From positions 20,486-59,338 of the forward strand of contig DETM01000005.1 in the NCBI GenBank assembly GCA_002361655.1: a DNA stretch of 38,853 nt, written 5' to 3'. Positions 8,952-17,042 of the stretch are shown piece after piece (within the stretch, counting starts at the first letter, position 1; each line of letters opens with the position of its first letter). The DNA is from Prevotella sp. UBA3288 (GTDB lineage Bacteria > Bacteroidota > Bacteroidia > Bacteroidales > Bacteroidaceae). The position numbers and the translations under genes are program-made. The notes beneath the pieces are model-generated. The model made no database searches and was not told where the DNA came from. It saw nothing but the letters and a program-made list of their open reading frames with translations.

Positions 8952-9458
8952 TCAGGCTTCATATTCGGGTTTTGCATCTTCCCCGGCACCCTTGTCTTCG
9001 CCCTTAGGCGCTGCCGAAGTGTGCTCGAAGACGTCCATCAGTGCGGTCTCGGCCACGCTGGCGATGACATAGTCGATCATGGTCTTGCCCATCACCTCGT
9101 CGATGTTCTTCACGGCACCGTTGAACGAGCCGGCTTGCACCAGGTAGTTGACGGTCGACTTCTTCTCTTTCTCCGTCTTCTCGTCGAGGGTGATGAACTG
9201 CAGTTTAGCCTTATAGAACTTGTCGGCCATCTCCTGGTCACTGAAGAAGATTTCACCGTAGGCGGCCTTTTTGATGTCAGTGACATTGAACTCGCCGCTG
9301 ATGTAACTCGACATCTCTTCCATAATGCGCTCCTCGGCCTCGCTGAAACTGAGGGCGTCGACGACATAAGCCTCGGTGACCTTCTTCTGCATGCCGTCTT
9401 CCATTGTCTTCTCGTAGCGAATCTTACATTCGAACCACGTTGTTGTTCTGCTTCTCAT
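8952..9458 (-). CDS. DUF4494 domain protein
   Basis: 168 residues from the ATG at 9458, where the conserved family start MRSRTTTWFECKIRYEKTMEDG begins; a longer frame from 9509 overlaps the upstream gene and is unlikely. Conserved features visible are KVTEAYVVDALSFSEAEERI and EIFFSDQEMADKFYKAKLQFITLDEKTEKEK. No signal peptide or membrane segment, so it is cytoplasmic. DUF4494 is a small Bacteroidota-specific family of unknown function, often found beside yggS-type genes as here. It sits between the pseudokinase-like gene (25-base spacer) and yggS, probably in one transcript. Confidence 0.85.
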   Translation of the reverse strand: MRSRTTTWFECKIRYEKTMEDGMQKKVTEAYVVDALSFSEAEERIMEEMSSYISGEFNVTDIKKAAYGEIFFSDQEMADKFYKAKLQFITLDEKTEKEKKSTVNYLVQAGSFNGAVKNIDEVMGKTMIDYVIASVAETALMDVFEHTSAAPKGEDKGAGEDAKPEYEA

Positions 9459-9483
9459 TGTGTTATCTTGCTTTTCTGTTTGA

Positions 9484-10719
9484 CTATTCTTCTTCGTTTT
9501 CGTTCTCACCGGGCTTGATATAGCCCCGGTGGGTCAGTTGCGCCTGCTTCTCCTTGGTAATCTTGTCCACAATCTCCTGGGCGATGCGACCGGCCTCCTC
9601 ATCGGACAACCCAGCCTGCTGGCCCATCTCGGTCTGCAACTTGATAAGTTCCTCGGCCTTCTGCTGACTGCCCGCCATATAGTTCTTTTCAGTAGCACTC
9701 ATGCGCTGGTCGTCGTAGATCTCCGACAGGATGCGATCGGCCTCCTGAGCATAGCGGCGACGGAATATCTCCTCGGCCTTCTGCTGGTACATGCGGTCTT
9801 CGTCGGTCATGGGTATCGAGTCGCCGAGCATCTCCATCTCAGGGTCCAAATAGCGGGCGAAGGGATCTTCCTCGGTCTTCGGGGCAGGCTCGACAAACTC
9901 GACAGTGTTGGCTTCGGGCAACCACTCAATGTAGACCCACACGGCGAGCAGCGACACCACCACGGCGGCCACCAGGGCCATCAGCGTGCGGCGGGTGTTG
10001 CGTTTGTTCTCCAGGGCTCTCTTCATCTCGCCCATTGTCTGAAAGCGGTCAGCGGGCTTCTCGGCCGTGGCCTTCTTCACCATCTGACGGTATTCATACG
10101 ACATCTCGCCCTGCTCGAAGAGAAACTCCACCAGCCGGCCCAGGGCGTAGACATCGCTGCGCTCGTCGCCCTGCTCGCCGGCCATCACCTCGGGGGCCAC
10201 AAACGACGCGCAGTCGGCATAGAGCACACCGGGGTCGCAGGCTTTCTGATAGAACGAGCCGTGGGTGAGCACCAGGGGCTGACGGCTCCCCTTTCGCACA
10301 AAAATGCTCTGCGGAGCCAGACACAGTTGGTAAACTCTCTCGCCGTGCAGACTGTCCAGATAGTCGGCCAGCGCACTGAACACCCCGTCGATAAAGTCCT
10401 TGGCGGCTACCACAGCGGGGGTGGCCTCAAGAAGTGCCGCGAGCGTCTGTATGTTGCCACTCTCCAGTTCTATCTCGTACACGCCGTTGCTGTCGCCGTG
10501 CAGCGTGCCCTGCATCTGCTGCTGAGAGGCATGCTGTGCCGACCACTCGTTGTCGCGTTTGAGAGCCTCGCCGAACAGCAGACTGTCCACGAGCCGTGGT
10601 TGCAAGTCAATCACGTAGCGGTACTTGCTGTCCAACTGTTTCCTGTATAAATCGCCCATCAGCGATTTCTGGCGCAAGGCAGAACTGTCACGGGCGTTGA
10701 GTATTTCTTCAAAATTCAT
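9484..10719 (-). CDS. Membrane protein with degenerate Ser/Thr-kinase-like domain
   Basis: 411 residues from the ATG at 10719; longer frames run past the promoter. Residues about 85-240 look like a worn protein-kinase fold: LCLAPQSIFV (132-141) aligns with the catalytic loop (HRDLKPxNIL) but lacks the HRD residues; THGS (152-155) sits where DFG should be; VAPEVM (174-179) matches the APE motif; SDVYALGRLVEFLF (188-201) matches subdomain IX; KPADRF (221-226) matches subdomain XI. No glycine-rich loop or VAIK lysine is visible. A transmembrane helix at about 245-264 follows, then a charged helical C-terminal tail of about 145 residues with Gln/Glu/Lys-rich stretches. Orientation: kinase-like part inside. 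Likely a signalling or scaffold pseudokinase; function unknown. First gene of the operon with DUF4494 and yggS. Confidence 0.7.
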   Translation of the reverse strand: MNFEEILNARDSSALRQKSLMGDLYRKQLDSKYRYVIDLQPRLVDSLLFGEALKRDNEWSAQHASQQQMQGTLHGDSNGVYEIELESGNIQTLAALLEATPAVVAAKDFIDGVFSALADYLDSLHGERVYQLCLAPQSIFVRKGSRQPLVLTHGSFYQKACDPGVLYADCASFVAPEVMAGEQGDERSDVYALGRLVEFLFEQGEMSYEYRQMVKKATAEKPADRFQTMGEMKRALENKRNTRRTLMALVAAVVVSLLAVWVYIEWLPEANTVEFVEPAPKTEEDPFARYLDPEMEMLGDSIPMTDEDRMYQQKAEEIFRRRYAQEADRILSEIYDDQRMSATEKNYMAGSQQKAEELIKLQTEMGQQAGLSDEEAGRIAQEIVDKITKEKQAQLTHRGYIKPGENENEEE

Positions 10720-10743
10720 GGTCTTCGTCGGATTTTGGACGGG

Positions 10744-10774
10744 CAAAAGTACACAATTAATCCGACATAGACAA
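10744..10774 (-). promoter_or_regulatory. Promoter of the pseudokinase operon
   Basis: Minus strand TTG (10772-10774), a 20-base spacer, TACTTTTG (10744-10751), 24 bases ahead of the ATG at 10719. Confidence 0.75.
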
Positions 10775-10853
10775 GTATTTCGGCATAAAAAACGAAAATG
10801 CAGTTTTTTCATACGCCACATTCCACGCAAAAGAACAAAAAAAAGGTGTTTTG

Positions 10854-10885
10854 TTTTGTAATATCCCCACTAATTCGTACCTTTG
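10854..10885 (+). promoter_or_regulatory. Promoter of the aminotransferase gene
   Basis: TTTTG (10854-10858), a 19-base spacer, TACCTTTG (10878-10885), 32 bases before the ATG at 10918. It rules out the in-frame ATG at 10798. Confidence 0.75.
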
Positions 10886-10917
10886 TACCCAAATTGACAA
10901 AAACGAGAACAAACAAG

Positions 10918-12120
10918 ATGCCTGAAATATCAGTACGCGGCCTGGAGATGCCCGAAAGCCCCATACGCAAACTAGCCCCACTGGCCGCCGCCGCCAAGAA
11001 GCGCGGCACCAAGGTGTATCACCTCAACATCGGACAGCCCGATCTGCCTACGCCGCAGGTGGGACTGGACGCGCTGAAGCAGATAGACCGCTCGATACTG
11101 GAGTACTCGCCCTCTCAGGGCTACCTTAGTTACCGCGAGAAACTGGTGGGCTACTACGCCAAGTACAACATCAACGTGACAGCCGACGACATCATCATCA
11201 CCAGCGGCGGCTCGGAGGCGGTGCTCTTCGCCTTCCTCTCGTGCCTGAACCCCGGCGACGAGATTATCGTTCCCGAACCGGCCTATGCCAATTATATGGC
11301 CTTTGCCATCTCGGCCGGAGCCCGGATACGCACCATCGCCACAACGATAGAAGAGGGATTCTCGCTGCCGAAGGTGGAGAAGTTTGAGGAACTCATCAAC
11401 GAGCGCACGCGCGCCATCATGATTTGCAACCCCAACAACCCCACAGGCTATCTCTACACACGCCGCGAGATGAACCAGATACGCGACCTGGTGAAGAAGT
11501 ACGACCTCTACCTGTTCTCAGACGAGGTCTACCGCGAATATATCTACACCGGCTCGCCCTACATCTCGGCCTGCCACCTTGAGGGCATCGAGCAGAACGT
11601 AATACTCATCGACTCGGTATCGAAGCGCTACTCGGAGTGCGGCATCCGCATCGGTGCCCTGATTACGAAGAACAAGGAGGTGCGCGCCGCCGTGATGAAG
11701 TTCTGCCAAGCACGCCTCTCCCCTCCCCTCATCGGGCAGATCGTGGCCGAGGCTTCGCTCGATGCCCCCGAGGACTATCTACGCGACGTCTACGACGAGT
11801 ATGTGGAGCGCCGCAAGTGTCTCATCGACGGGCTGAACCGCATACCCGGCGTTTACTCGCCCATACCCATGGGAGCCTTCTATACGGTGGCCAAACTGCC
11901 CGTCGACGACAGCGAGAAGTTCTGCCGCTGGTGCCTCTCTGAGTTCGAATACGAGGGTCAGACGGTGATGATGGCCCCTGCCGCCGGCTTCTACACCACG
12001 CCCGGCGCGGGCATCAACCAAGTGCGCATAGCCTACGTGCTGAAGAAGGAAGACCTGATGCAGGCCCTCGTGGTGCTGCAGAAAGCCCTTGAGGCCTATC
12101 CCGGCCGCACGATGGAATAA
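10918..12120 (+). CDS. PLP-dependent class I/II aminotransferase
   Basis: 400 residues, fold type I. Moves an amino group between an amino acid and a 2-oxo acid in the cytoplasm; the aspartate/aromatic-type subfamily is likely but the substrate cannot be read from sequence. Landmarks: IGQPDLPTP near the start, ITSGGSEAVLFAF (phosphate-cup region), PNNPTGYLYT with the conserved Asn, SDEVYREYIY with Asp202 and Tyr205, and SVSKRYSECGIRIG with the Schiff-base Lys236. No signal peptide. The start at 10918 is set by the promoter. The downstream permease gene begins 96 bases later after a block of 9-bp repeats and no clear terminator, so co-transcription is possible. Confidence 0.93.
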   Translation: MPEISVRGLEMPESPIRKLAPLAAAAKKRGTKVYHLNIGQPDLPTPQVGLDALKQIDRSILEYSPSQGYLSYREKLVGYYAKYNINVTADDIIITSGGSEAVLFAFLSCLNPGDEIIVPEPAYANYMAFAISAGARIRTIATTIEEGFSLPKVEKFEELINERTRAIMICNPNNPTGYLYTRREMNQIRDLVKKYDLYLFSDEVYREYIYTGSPYISACHLEGIEQNVILIDSVSKRYSECGIRIGALITKNKEVRAAVMKFCQARLSPPLIGQIVAEASLDAPEDYLRDVYDEYVERRKCLIDGLNRIPGVYSPIPMGAFYTVAKLPVDDSEKFCRWCLSEFEYEGQTVMMAPAAGFYTTPGAGINQVRIAYVLKKEDLMQALVVLQKALEAYPGRTME

Positions 12121-12133
12121 ACCAGTCGCCCTC

Positions 12134-12205
12134 GGAAAATCCAGAAAATCCAGAAAATCCAGAGAATCCAGAAAATCCGGAAAATCCGGATGATTCGGAA
12201 AATCC
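12134..12205 (+). repeat. Eight 9-bp tandem repeats between aminotransferase and permease genes
   Basis: Units in register: GGAAAATCC, AGAAAATCC (twice), AGAGAATCC, AGAAAATCC, GGAAAATCC, GGATGATTC, GGAAAATCC. The block fills most of the spacer and ends 11 bases before the permease start at 12217. One degenerate unit creates an ATG at 12190 that is in frame with the permease. Confidence 0.9.
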
Positions 12206-12216
12206 ACCCCCGCGCC

Positions 12217-13461
12217 ATGACCCTCCCCTTCTTCCTTGCCCGGAGAATCTACAGCGACCGGGGCGACCGCCGCAAGGTGAGCCGCCCTGCCATCCGCATC
12301 GCCACCATCGGCGTAGCCATCGGACTGGCCGTGATGATTGTTACCGTAAGCGTCGTGCTCGGCTTCAAGCACACCATACGCGACAAGGTAGCAGGCTTTG
12401 GCAGCCACATCACCATACAGAACGTGCAGGCCGCCTACGCCCCGCTGGCCAACCCCGTCACCATCGACAGCACCTATCTGACGCTCTTCGAGAATGTCGA
12501 CGGAGTGAGCCACGCACAGCGCTACACACTCGCACAGGGTATACTGAAGACCGACGACGACTTTCTGGGCGTCGTGCTCAAGGGCGTGGGACCGGAGTAC
12601 GACACACGCTTCCTGCAGACATGCATGGTCGAGGGCCAACTACCACAGTTCAGCGACACGGCCACACGCTACCCCATCGTTGTGTCGAAGACCATGGCTG
12701 ACAAACTGCACCTCAAGACCGGCGACCGCCTCTTCGCCTACTTCATCGACGACGATGTGCGCATGCGGCGCTTCACCATCAGCGGCATCTACCAGACCAA
12801 CATGAAGCGCTTCGACGACCTGATGTGCCTGACCGACATCTACGTCACCCGCAAACTCTGCAACTACGACGAAGAGCAGTGCTCGGGCGTGGAACTGCTC
12901 GCCGATGACTTCAGCCGCCTCGACGAGACCAAGCGCAACGTGTCGGCCACGTTGAGACCACACCCCGACCTGAACGGCCGTTACATGTCGCCGCAAACCA
13001 TCACGGAGGCCTACCCGCAAGTGTTCTCATGGCTCGAACTGCTCGACATCAACGTGTGGATTATCCTCGCCCTGATGATAGCACTGGCCGGATTCACCAT
13101 GATCAGCGGACTGCTTATTATTATATTGGAACGCGCGCAGGTGATCGGCATCCTCAAGGCACTGGGCGCGCGCAACACCACCATAGCACAGACATTCCTC
13201 TGGTTTGGAGCCTTCATCATAGGCCGCGGACTGCTACTGGGCAACATCATCGGCATAGCCATCGTCGCCGTGCAACAGCAAACCGGACTGGTGACTCTCG
13301 ACCCGCAGACCTACTACGTCAGTCAGGCACCGATGGAACTCAACGTGCCGCTGCTCCTGCTGCTCAACGTGTGCACGCTGACCATCTCGGTGGCCGTGCT
13401 GCTGCTGCCTAGCCTGCTGGTCATGTTCATCCGACCCGCACAATCCATGCGCTACGAGTAA
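12217..13461 (+). CDS. FtsX/LolC-type ABC transporter permease
   Basis: 414 residues. Starts MTLPFFLARRIYSDRGDRRKVSRPAIRIATIGVAIGLAVMIVTVSVV, the typical cytosolic stub plus first transmembrane helix of LolC/LolE-like proteins. A large periplasmic MacB-like domain (about 50-270) follows, then three C-terminal helices in the FtsX domain (LEL-LDINVWIILALMIALAG; FLWFGAFIIGRGLLLGN; VPLLLLLNVCTLTISVAVLLLPSLLVMF). Related proteins extract lipoproteins from the inner membrane or work in MacB-type systems, together with a separate ATPase that is not in this window. The in-frame ATG at 12190 lies inside the 9-bp repeats and is not favoured because the family starts at MTLPFF. A 33-bp tandem duplication spans its stop. 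Confidence 0.88.
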   Translation: MTLPFFLARRIYSDRGDRRKVSRPAIRIATIGVAIGLAVMIVTVSVVLGFKHTIRDKVAGFGSHITIQNVQAAYAPLANPVTIDSTYLTLFENVDGVSHAQRYTLAQGILKTDDDFLGVVLKGVGPEYDTRFLQTCMVEGQLPQFSDTATRYPIVVSKTMADKLHLKTGDRLFAYFIDDDVRMRRFTISGIYQTNMKRFDDLMCLTDIYVTRKLCNYDEEQCSGVELLADDFSRLDETKRNVSATLRPHPDLNGRYMSPQTITEAYPQVFSWLELLDINVWIILALMIALAGFTMISGLLIIILERAQVIGILKALGARNTTIAQTFLWFGAFIIGRGLLLGNIIGIAIVAVQQQTGLVTLDPQTYYVSQAPMELNVPLLLLLNVCTLTISVAVLLLPSLLVMFIRPAQSMRYE

Positions 13462-13518
13462 GCCAACCAGCCCCCTTTAGTACCTAACGAGCAGGCCCAC
13501 CAGTCCCCTTTAGTACTT
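13453..13518 (+). repeat. 33-bp tandem duplication spanning the permease stop codon
   Basis: Unit A, 13453-13485, starts with the last two codons and the stop (TACGAGTAA). Unit B, 13486-13518, follows directly. Twenty-seven of 33 bases agree by hand alignment, including CCAG, CCCCTTTAGTAC and ACGAG. In unit B the stop has become CAG. Confidence 0.85.
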
Positions 13519-13554
13519 ATTAACTAAGTCAAGCAACAAAAACTGCACAGAAAA

Positions 13555-13586
13555 TTTGCGAATGTGCAGAAAACGCTGTACCTTTG
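13555..13586 (+). promoter_or_regulatory. Promoter of the acyl-CoA synthetase pair
   Basis: TTTG (13555-13558), a 20-base spacer, TACCTTTG (13579-13586), 23 bases before the ATG at 13610. Confidence 0.75.
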
Positions 13587-13609
13587 CACAAAATTTTGAA
13601 AATTGTGCA

Positions 13610-15265
13610 ATGGACACAGGCTCTACTTTCAACCGATACATACAACAGGCCATCATCAACAACTGGGATGCCGACGCGCTGACCGACTTTCAGGGAGCGA
13701 CACTGCAATACCACGATGTGGCCCGCAAGATAGAGAAACTACACATCGCATTCCTGAACTGCGGCATACAGAAGGGCGACAAGATAGCCATTTGCGGACG
13801 CAACTCATCTCACTGGGCGGTGGCTTTTCTGGCTACGCTGACTTACGGGGCTGTGGCCGTTCCCATACTCCATGAGTTCAACGCCGAGCAGATACACAAC
13901 ATCGTCAACCACTCGGAGGCACGCCTGCTCTTCGTGGGCGACTTCATCGCCAAGGAGATCGACGCCGAGCAAATGCCCCGGCTGGAAGGTATCATCAACA
14001 TGCCTGACTTCTCGCTGTTCCTCTCGCGTTCAGAGCAACTCACCTATGCCCGCGAACACCTAAACATGATGTTTGGCAGCAAGTATCCCATGGCCTTTCG
14101 CAAAGAGCACGTGCACTATCACGAAGACCAGCCCGAGGAACTGGCACTGATCAACTACACCAGCGGCACCACGGGCTTTTCGAAGGGTGTCATGCTGCCC
14201 TACCGCGCTCTGTGGGGCAACCTCGACTTCTGTCTGCGACGGCTGGGCACAAAGGTCAAACCCGGCACGCCGATGCTCTCCATACTGCCTATGGCCCACA
14301 TGTACGGCATGGCCATCGAGTTCATCTTCGGCTTCTGCAACGGATGCCACTTATTCTTCCTCAACCGACTGCCCTCGCCGACACTCATCGCGCAGGCATT
14401 CACCGAAGTGAAACCGTCGCTGGTGGTCGCCGTACCGCTCATCATCGAGAAAATCATACGCAAACGCGTCTTCCCAAAGATACAGACCAACCGCATGCGA
14501 CTGCTGCTGGCCATGCCCGTCGTCTCGAAAAAGGTGAAAGAGCGTATCTGCCAGCAGGTGTACGAAGCCTTCGGCGGTCAGGCCTACGAGGTCATCGTCG
14601 GCGGAGCACCACTGTCGAAGGAAATTGAGCAGTTCCTGGTCAGCATCGGATTTCCCATCACCGTCGGCTACGGCACTACCGAGTGCGCACCGCTCATCAG
14701 TTATAGCGACTGGCACGAATTCTCGCCCGGCTCCTGCGGTCAAACCCTCGACAACATGGAGGTGCGCATACTGAGTAACGACCCAGAGAACGTGGCCGGC
14801 GAAATCGTCACACGCGGCACCAACCTGATGCTTGGCTACTATAAGAACGACGAGGCCACAAGGCAGGCCGTCGACCAGGACGGATGGTACCACACTGGCG
14901 ACCTGGCCACCATGGACACCGAAGGCCACCTCTACATACGCGGACGCATCAAGAACATGCTGCTCGGCGCCAACGGGCAGAACGTCTACCCTGAGGAAAT
15001 CGAAGACCGACTCAACTCGATGCCCATGGTCTGCGAGAGCCTCATCGTACAGGACGGCGACAAACTGGTAGCACTCATCTACCCCGACAAAGACGAGGTG
15101 GACGGCTTCGGACAGGAGGAACTGACCGCCGTGATGGAGCAAAATCGTCAGAACCTGAACGCAACGCTGCCCAACTTCAGCCGCATCAGCCGCATCGAGT
15201 TGAGAGACAGCGAATTCCTGAAAACGCCCAAGAAAAGCATCAAGAGATATCTTTACCAAGCATAA
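13610..15265 (+). CDS. Long-chain fatty acid-CoA ligase, AMP-binding (first of a tandem pair)
   Basis: 551 residues from the ATG at 13610 (MDTGSTFNRYIQQAI), placed by the upstream promoter. Adenylates a carboxylic acid, then transfers it to CoA; cytoplasmic or membrane-peripheral. Motifs in order: YTSGTTGFSKGVM (A3, phosphate loop), GYGTTECAPLI (A5), GWYHTGDLATMD (A7), GRIKNMLLGANGQNVYPEEIE (A8 hinge), and C-terminal KTPKKSIKRYLY with the A10 catalytic lysine. The best match is long-chain acyl-CoA synthetases of Bacteroidota; the exact acyl chain cannot be told. A 10-base gap separates it from a close paralogue. Confidence 0.92.
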   Translation: MDTGSTFNRYIQQAIINNWDADALTDFQGATLQYHDVARKIEKLHIAFLNCGIQKGDKIAICGRNSSHWAVAFLATLTYGAVAVPILHEFNAEQIHNIVNHSEARLLFVGDFIAKEIDAEQMPRLEGIINMPDFSLFLSRSEQLTYAREHLNMMFGSKYPMAFRKEHVHYHEDQPEELALINYTSGTTGFSKGVMLPYRALWGNLDFCLRRLGTKVKPGTPMLSILPMAHMYGMAIEFIFGFCNGCHLFFLNRLPSPTLIAQAFTEVKPSLVVAVPLIIEKIIRKRVFPKIQTNRMRLLLAMPVVSKKVKERICQQVYEAFGGQAYEVIVGGAPLSKEIEQFLVSIGFPITVGYGTTECAPLISYSDWHEFSPGSCGQTLDNMEVRILSNDPENVAGEIVTRGTNLMLGYYKNDEATRQAVDQDGWYHTGDLATMDTEGHLYIRGRIKNMLLGANGQNVYPEEIEDRLNSMPMVCESLIVQDGDKLVALIYPDKDEVDGFGQEELTAVMEQNRQNLNATLPNFSRISRIELRDSEFLKTPKKSIKRYLYQA

Positions 15266-15275
15266 AATCTAAGAA

Positions 15276-16937
15276 ATGGAAAAAATACCAAGTTTCAACG
15301 CACTCATCCAGAAGAGCATCATAGACCATTGGGATATGGACGCACTGACCGACTACAAAGGTCAGACGCTGCAATACCACGACGTAGCCCGCAAAATCGA
15401 GAAGGTACACATACTGTTCGAGAACTCAGGCATACAGAAGGGCGACAAGATAGCCCTCTGCGGACGCAACAGCAGCCAGTGGGCCGTGGCCTTTATCGCC
15501 ACGCTGACCTACGGCGCCATAGCAGTGCCCATACTGCACGAGTTCATGCCAGAGCAGATACACAACATCGTCAACCACTCCGACGCCAAACTCCTCTTCG
15601 CCGGCGACCACGTGGCCGGCACCATCGACCCCGAGCAGATGCCACATCTGGAGGGCATCATACGCAGCACCGACTATTCGCTTATCGTCTCACGCTCGGA
15701 GAAACTGACCTATGCCCGCGAGAACCTCAACGCACTCTATGGGCAGAAATATCCGAAGTACTTCCGACAGGAGCACATCAACTACTACATCGAGCAAAGC
15801 CCCGACGAACTGGCACTGATCAACTACACCAGCGGCACCACCGGCTTCTCGAAAGGCGTGATGATACCTTACCGCGCACTGTGGTCGAACTACGACTTCG
15901 CCTGCAACGTGCTGGGTACCACCATCAAGTGCGGCGACAACATCATTTCGATACTACCGATGGCACACATGTACGGCATGGCCTTCGAGTTCATCTTCGA
16001 GTTCCTGCACGGATGCCATGTCTACTACCTCAACCGCACACCCTCGCCTGCCATCATCGCACAGGCCTTTGCCGACATCAAACCGCGCATCATCATCGCC
16101 GTGCCGCTGGTCATCGAGAAAATCATACGCAAGAAGGTGTTCCCCAAGATACAGAACAACCGCATGCGACTGCTGCTACAGATGCCCATCATCTCGACCA
16201 AGGTGCGCGACATGATATGCCAGGAGGTAATCAAAGCCTTCGGAGGCGAAATCTACGAAGTCATCATCGGAGGTGCCGCTTTCAATCAGGAGGTAGAGCA
16301 GTTCCTGCACCGCATACACTTCCCCTACACCGTGGGCTACGGAGCCACCGAATGCGCACCCATTATCTGCTACAGCGACTGGCGATCGTTCGTACCCGGC
16401 TCATGTGGACGCGCTGTCATACACATGCAAGTCAAAATCGACTCGCCAGACCCGGAGAACATCCCCGGCGAGATTCTCACCAGAGGTCTCAACGTAATGC
16501 TCGGCTATTATAAGAACGAAGAAGCCACACGCGAGACCATCGACAAGGACGGATGGTACCACACCGGTGACCTGGGCACGATGGACGGCGACGGCAACGT
16601 GTTCATCAACGGACGCTCGAAGAACATGCTCCTCGGCGCCAACGGACAGAATATCTACCCCGAGGAAATAGAGGACAAACTCAACTCGATGACACTGGTC
16701 AGCGAGAGCATCGTCGTGCAACGCGACACCAAACTGGTGGCACTGGTACATCCGGACATCGACGAGGCTAACGCCCTCAACTTCAACGACGAGGACCTGG
16801 CCGGCATCATGGAGCAAAACCGCAACACACTCAACCAGATGCTGCCTGCCTACGAGAAAATCAGCGAGGTGGAAATACACAAGGAGGAATTCGCCAAGAC
16901 ACCGAAGAAGAGCATCAAGCGATACCTCTATTCATAA
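15276..16937 (+). CDS. Long-chain fatty acid-CoA ligase, AMP-binding (second of a tandem pair)
   Basis: 553 residues, same order of motifs as the preceding gene: YTSGTTGFSKGVM, GYGATECAPII, GWYHTGDLGTMD, GRSKNMLLGANGQNIYPEEIE, KTPKKSIKRYLY. By eye most positions are identical to the first copy over the full length, including the unusual LQYHDVARKIEK segment, so the two arose by gene duplication. Differences cluster in the acyl-binding half (for example FCNGCHLFFLN against FLHGCHVYYLN), which may mean distinct chain preference. Probably translated from the same transcript as the first copy. A 35-bp tandem repeat spans its stop, then a hairpin terminator follows. Confidence 0.92.
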   Translation: MEKIPSFNALIQKSIIDHWDMDALTDYKGQTLQYHDVARKIEKVHILFENSGIQKGDKIALCGRNSSQWAVAFIATLTYGAIAVPILHEFMPEQIHNIVNHSDAKLLFAGDHVAGTIDPEQMPHLEGIIRSTDYSLIVSRSEKLTYARENLNALYGQKYPKYFRQEHINYYIEQSPDELALINYTSGTTGFSKGVMIPYRALWSNYDFACNVLGTTIKCGDNIISILPMAHMYGMAFEFIFEFLHGCHVYYLNRTPSPAIIAQAFADIKPRIIIAVPLVIEKIIRKKVFPKIQNNRMRLLLQMPIISTKVRDMICQEVIKAFGGEIYEVIIGGAAFNQEVEQFLHRIHFPYTVGYGATECAPIICYSDWRSFVPGSCGRAVIHMQVKIDSPDPENIPGEILTRGLNVMLGYYKNEEATRETIDKDGWYHTGDLGTMDGDGNVFINGRSKNMLLGANGQNIYPEEIEDKLNSMTLVSESIVVQRDTKLVALVHPDIDEANALNFNDEDLAGIMEQNRNTLNQMLPAYEKISEVEIHKEEFAKTPKKSIKRYLYS

Positions 16938-16972
16938 CGAAGAAGAGCATCAGGCACTAACTCAGTAAATAA
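16903..16972 (+). repeat. 35-bp tandem duplication spanning the stop of the second synthetase
   Basis: Unit A, 16903-16937, holds the last codons and TAA. Unit B, 16938-16972, follows directly and also ends in TAA. Twenty-seven of 35 bases agree, the first 15 without a mismatch (CGAAGAAGAGCATCA). Confidence 0.85.
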
Positions 16973-16974
16973 AC

Positions 16975-17020
16975 GAATCGCATACGGAACTTAACTGCAC
17001 CGTATGCGATTCCTCCTTTA
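16975..17020. terminator. Hairpin terminator between convergent genes
   Basis: A perfect 13-bp stem, 16975-16987 with 17000-17012 (GAATCGCATACGG), closes a 12-base loop, followed by a pyrimidine-rich stretch (CTCCTTTA). It lies between the synthetase pair and the leftward Crp/Fnr gene. Confidence 0.75.
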
Positions 17021-17042
17021 TGCCCAACTCTGAGACCAGTCC

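Noticed and set aside
10798..10917. N-terminal extension of the aminotransferase from the ATG at 10798
   Set aside because: It would include the promoter of the same gene, and the extension does not look like the family.
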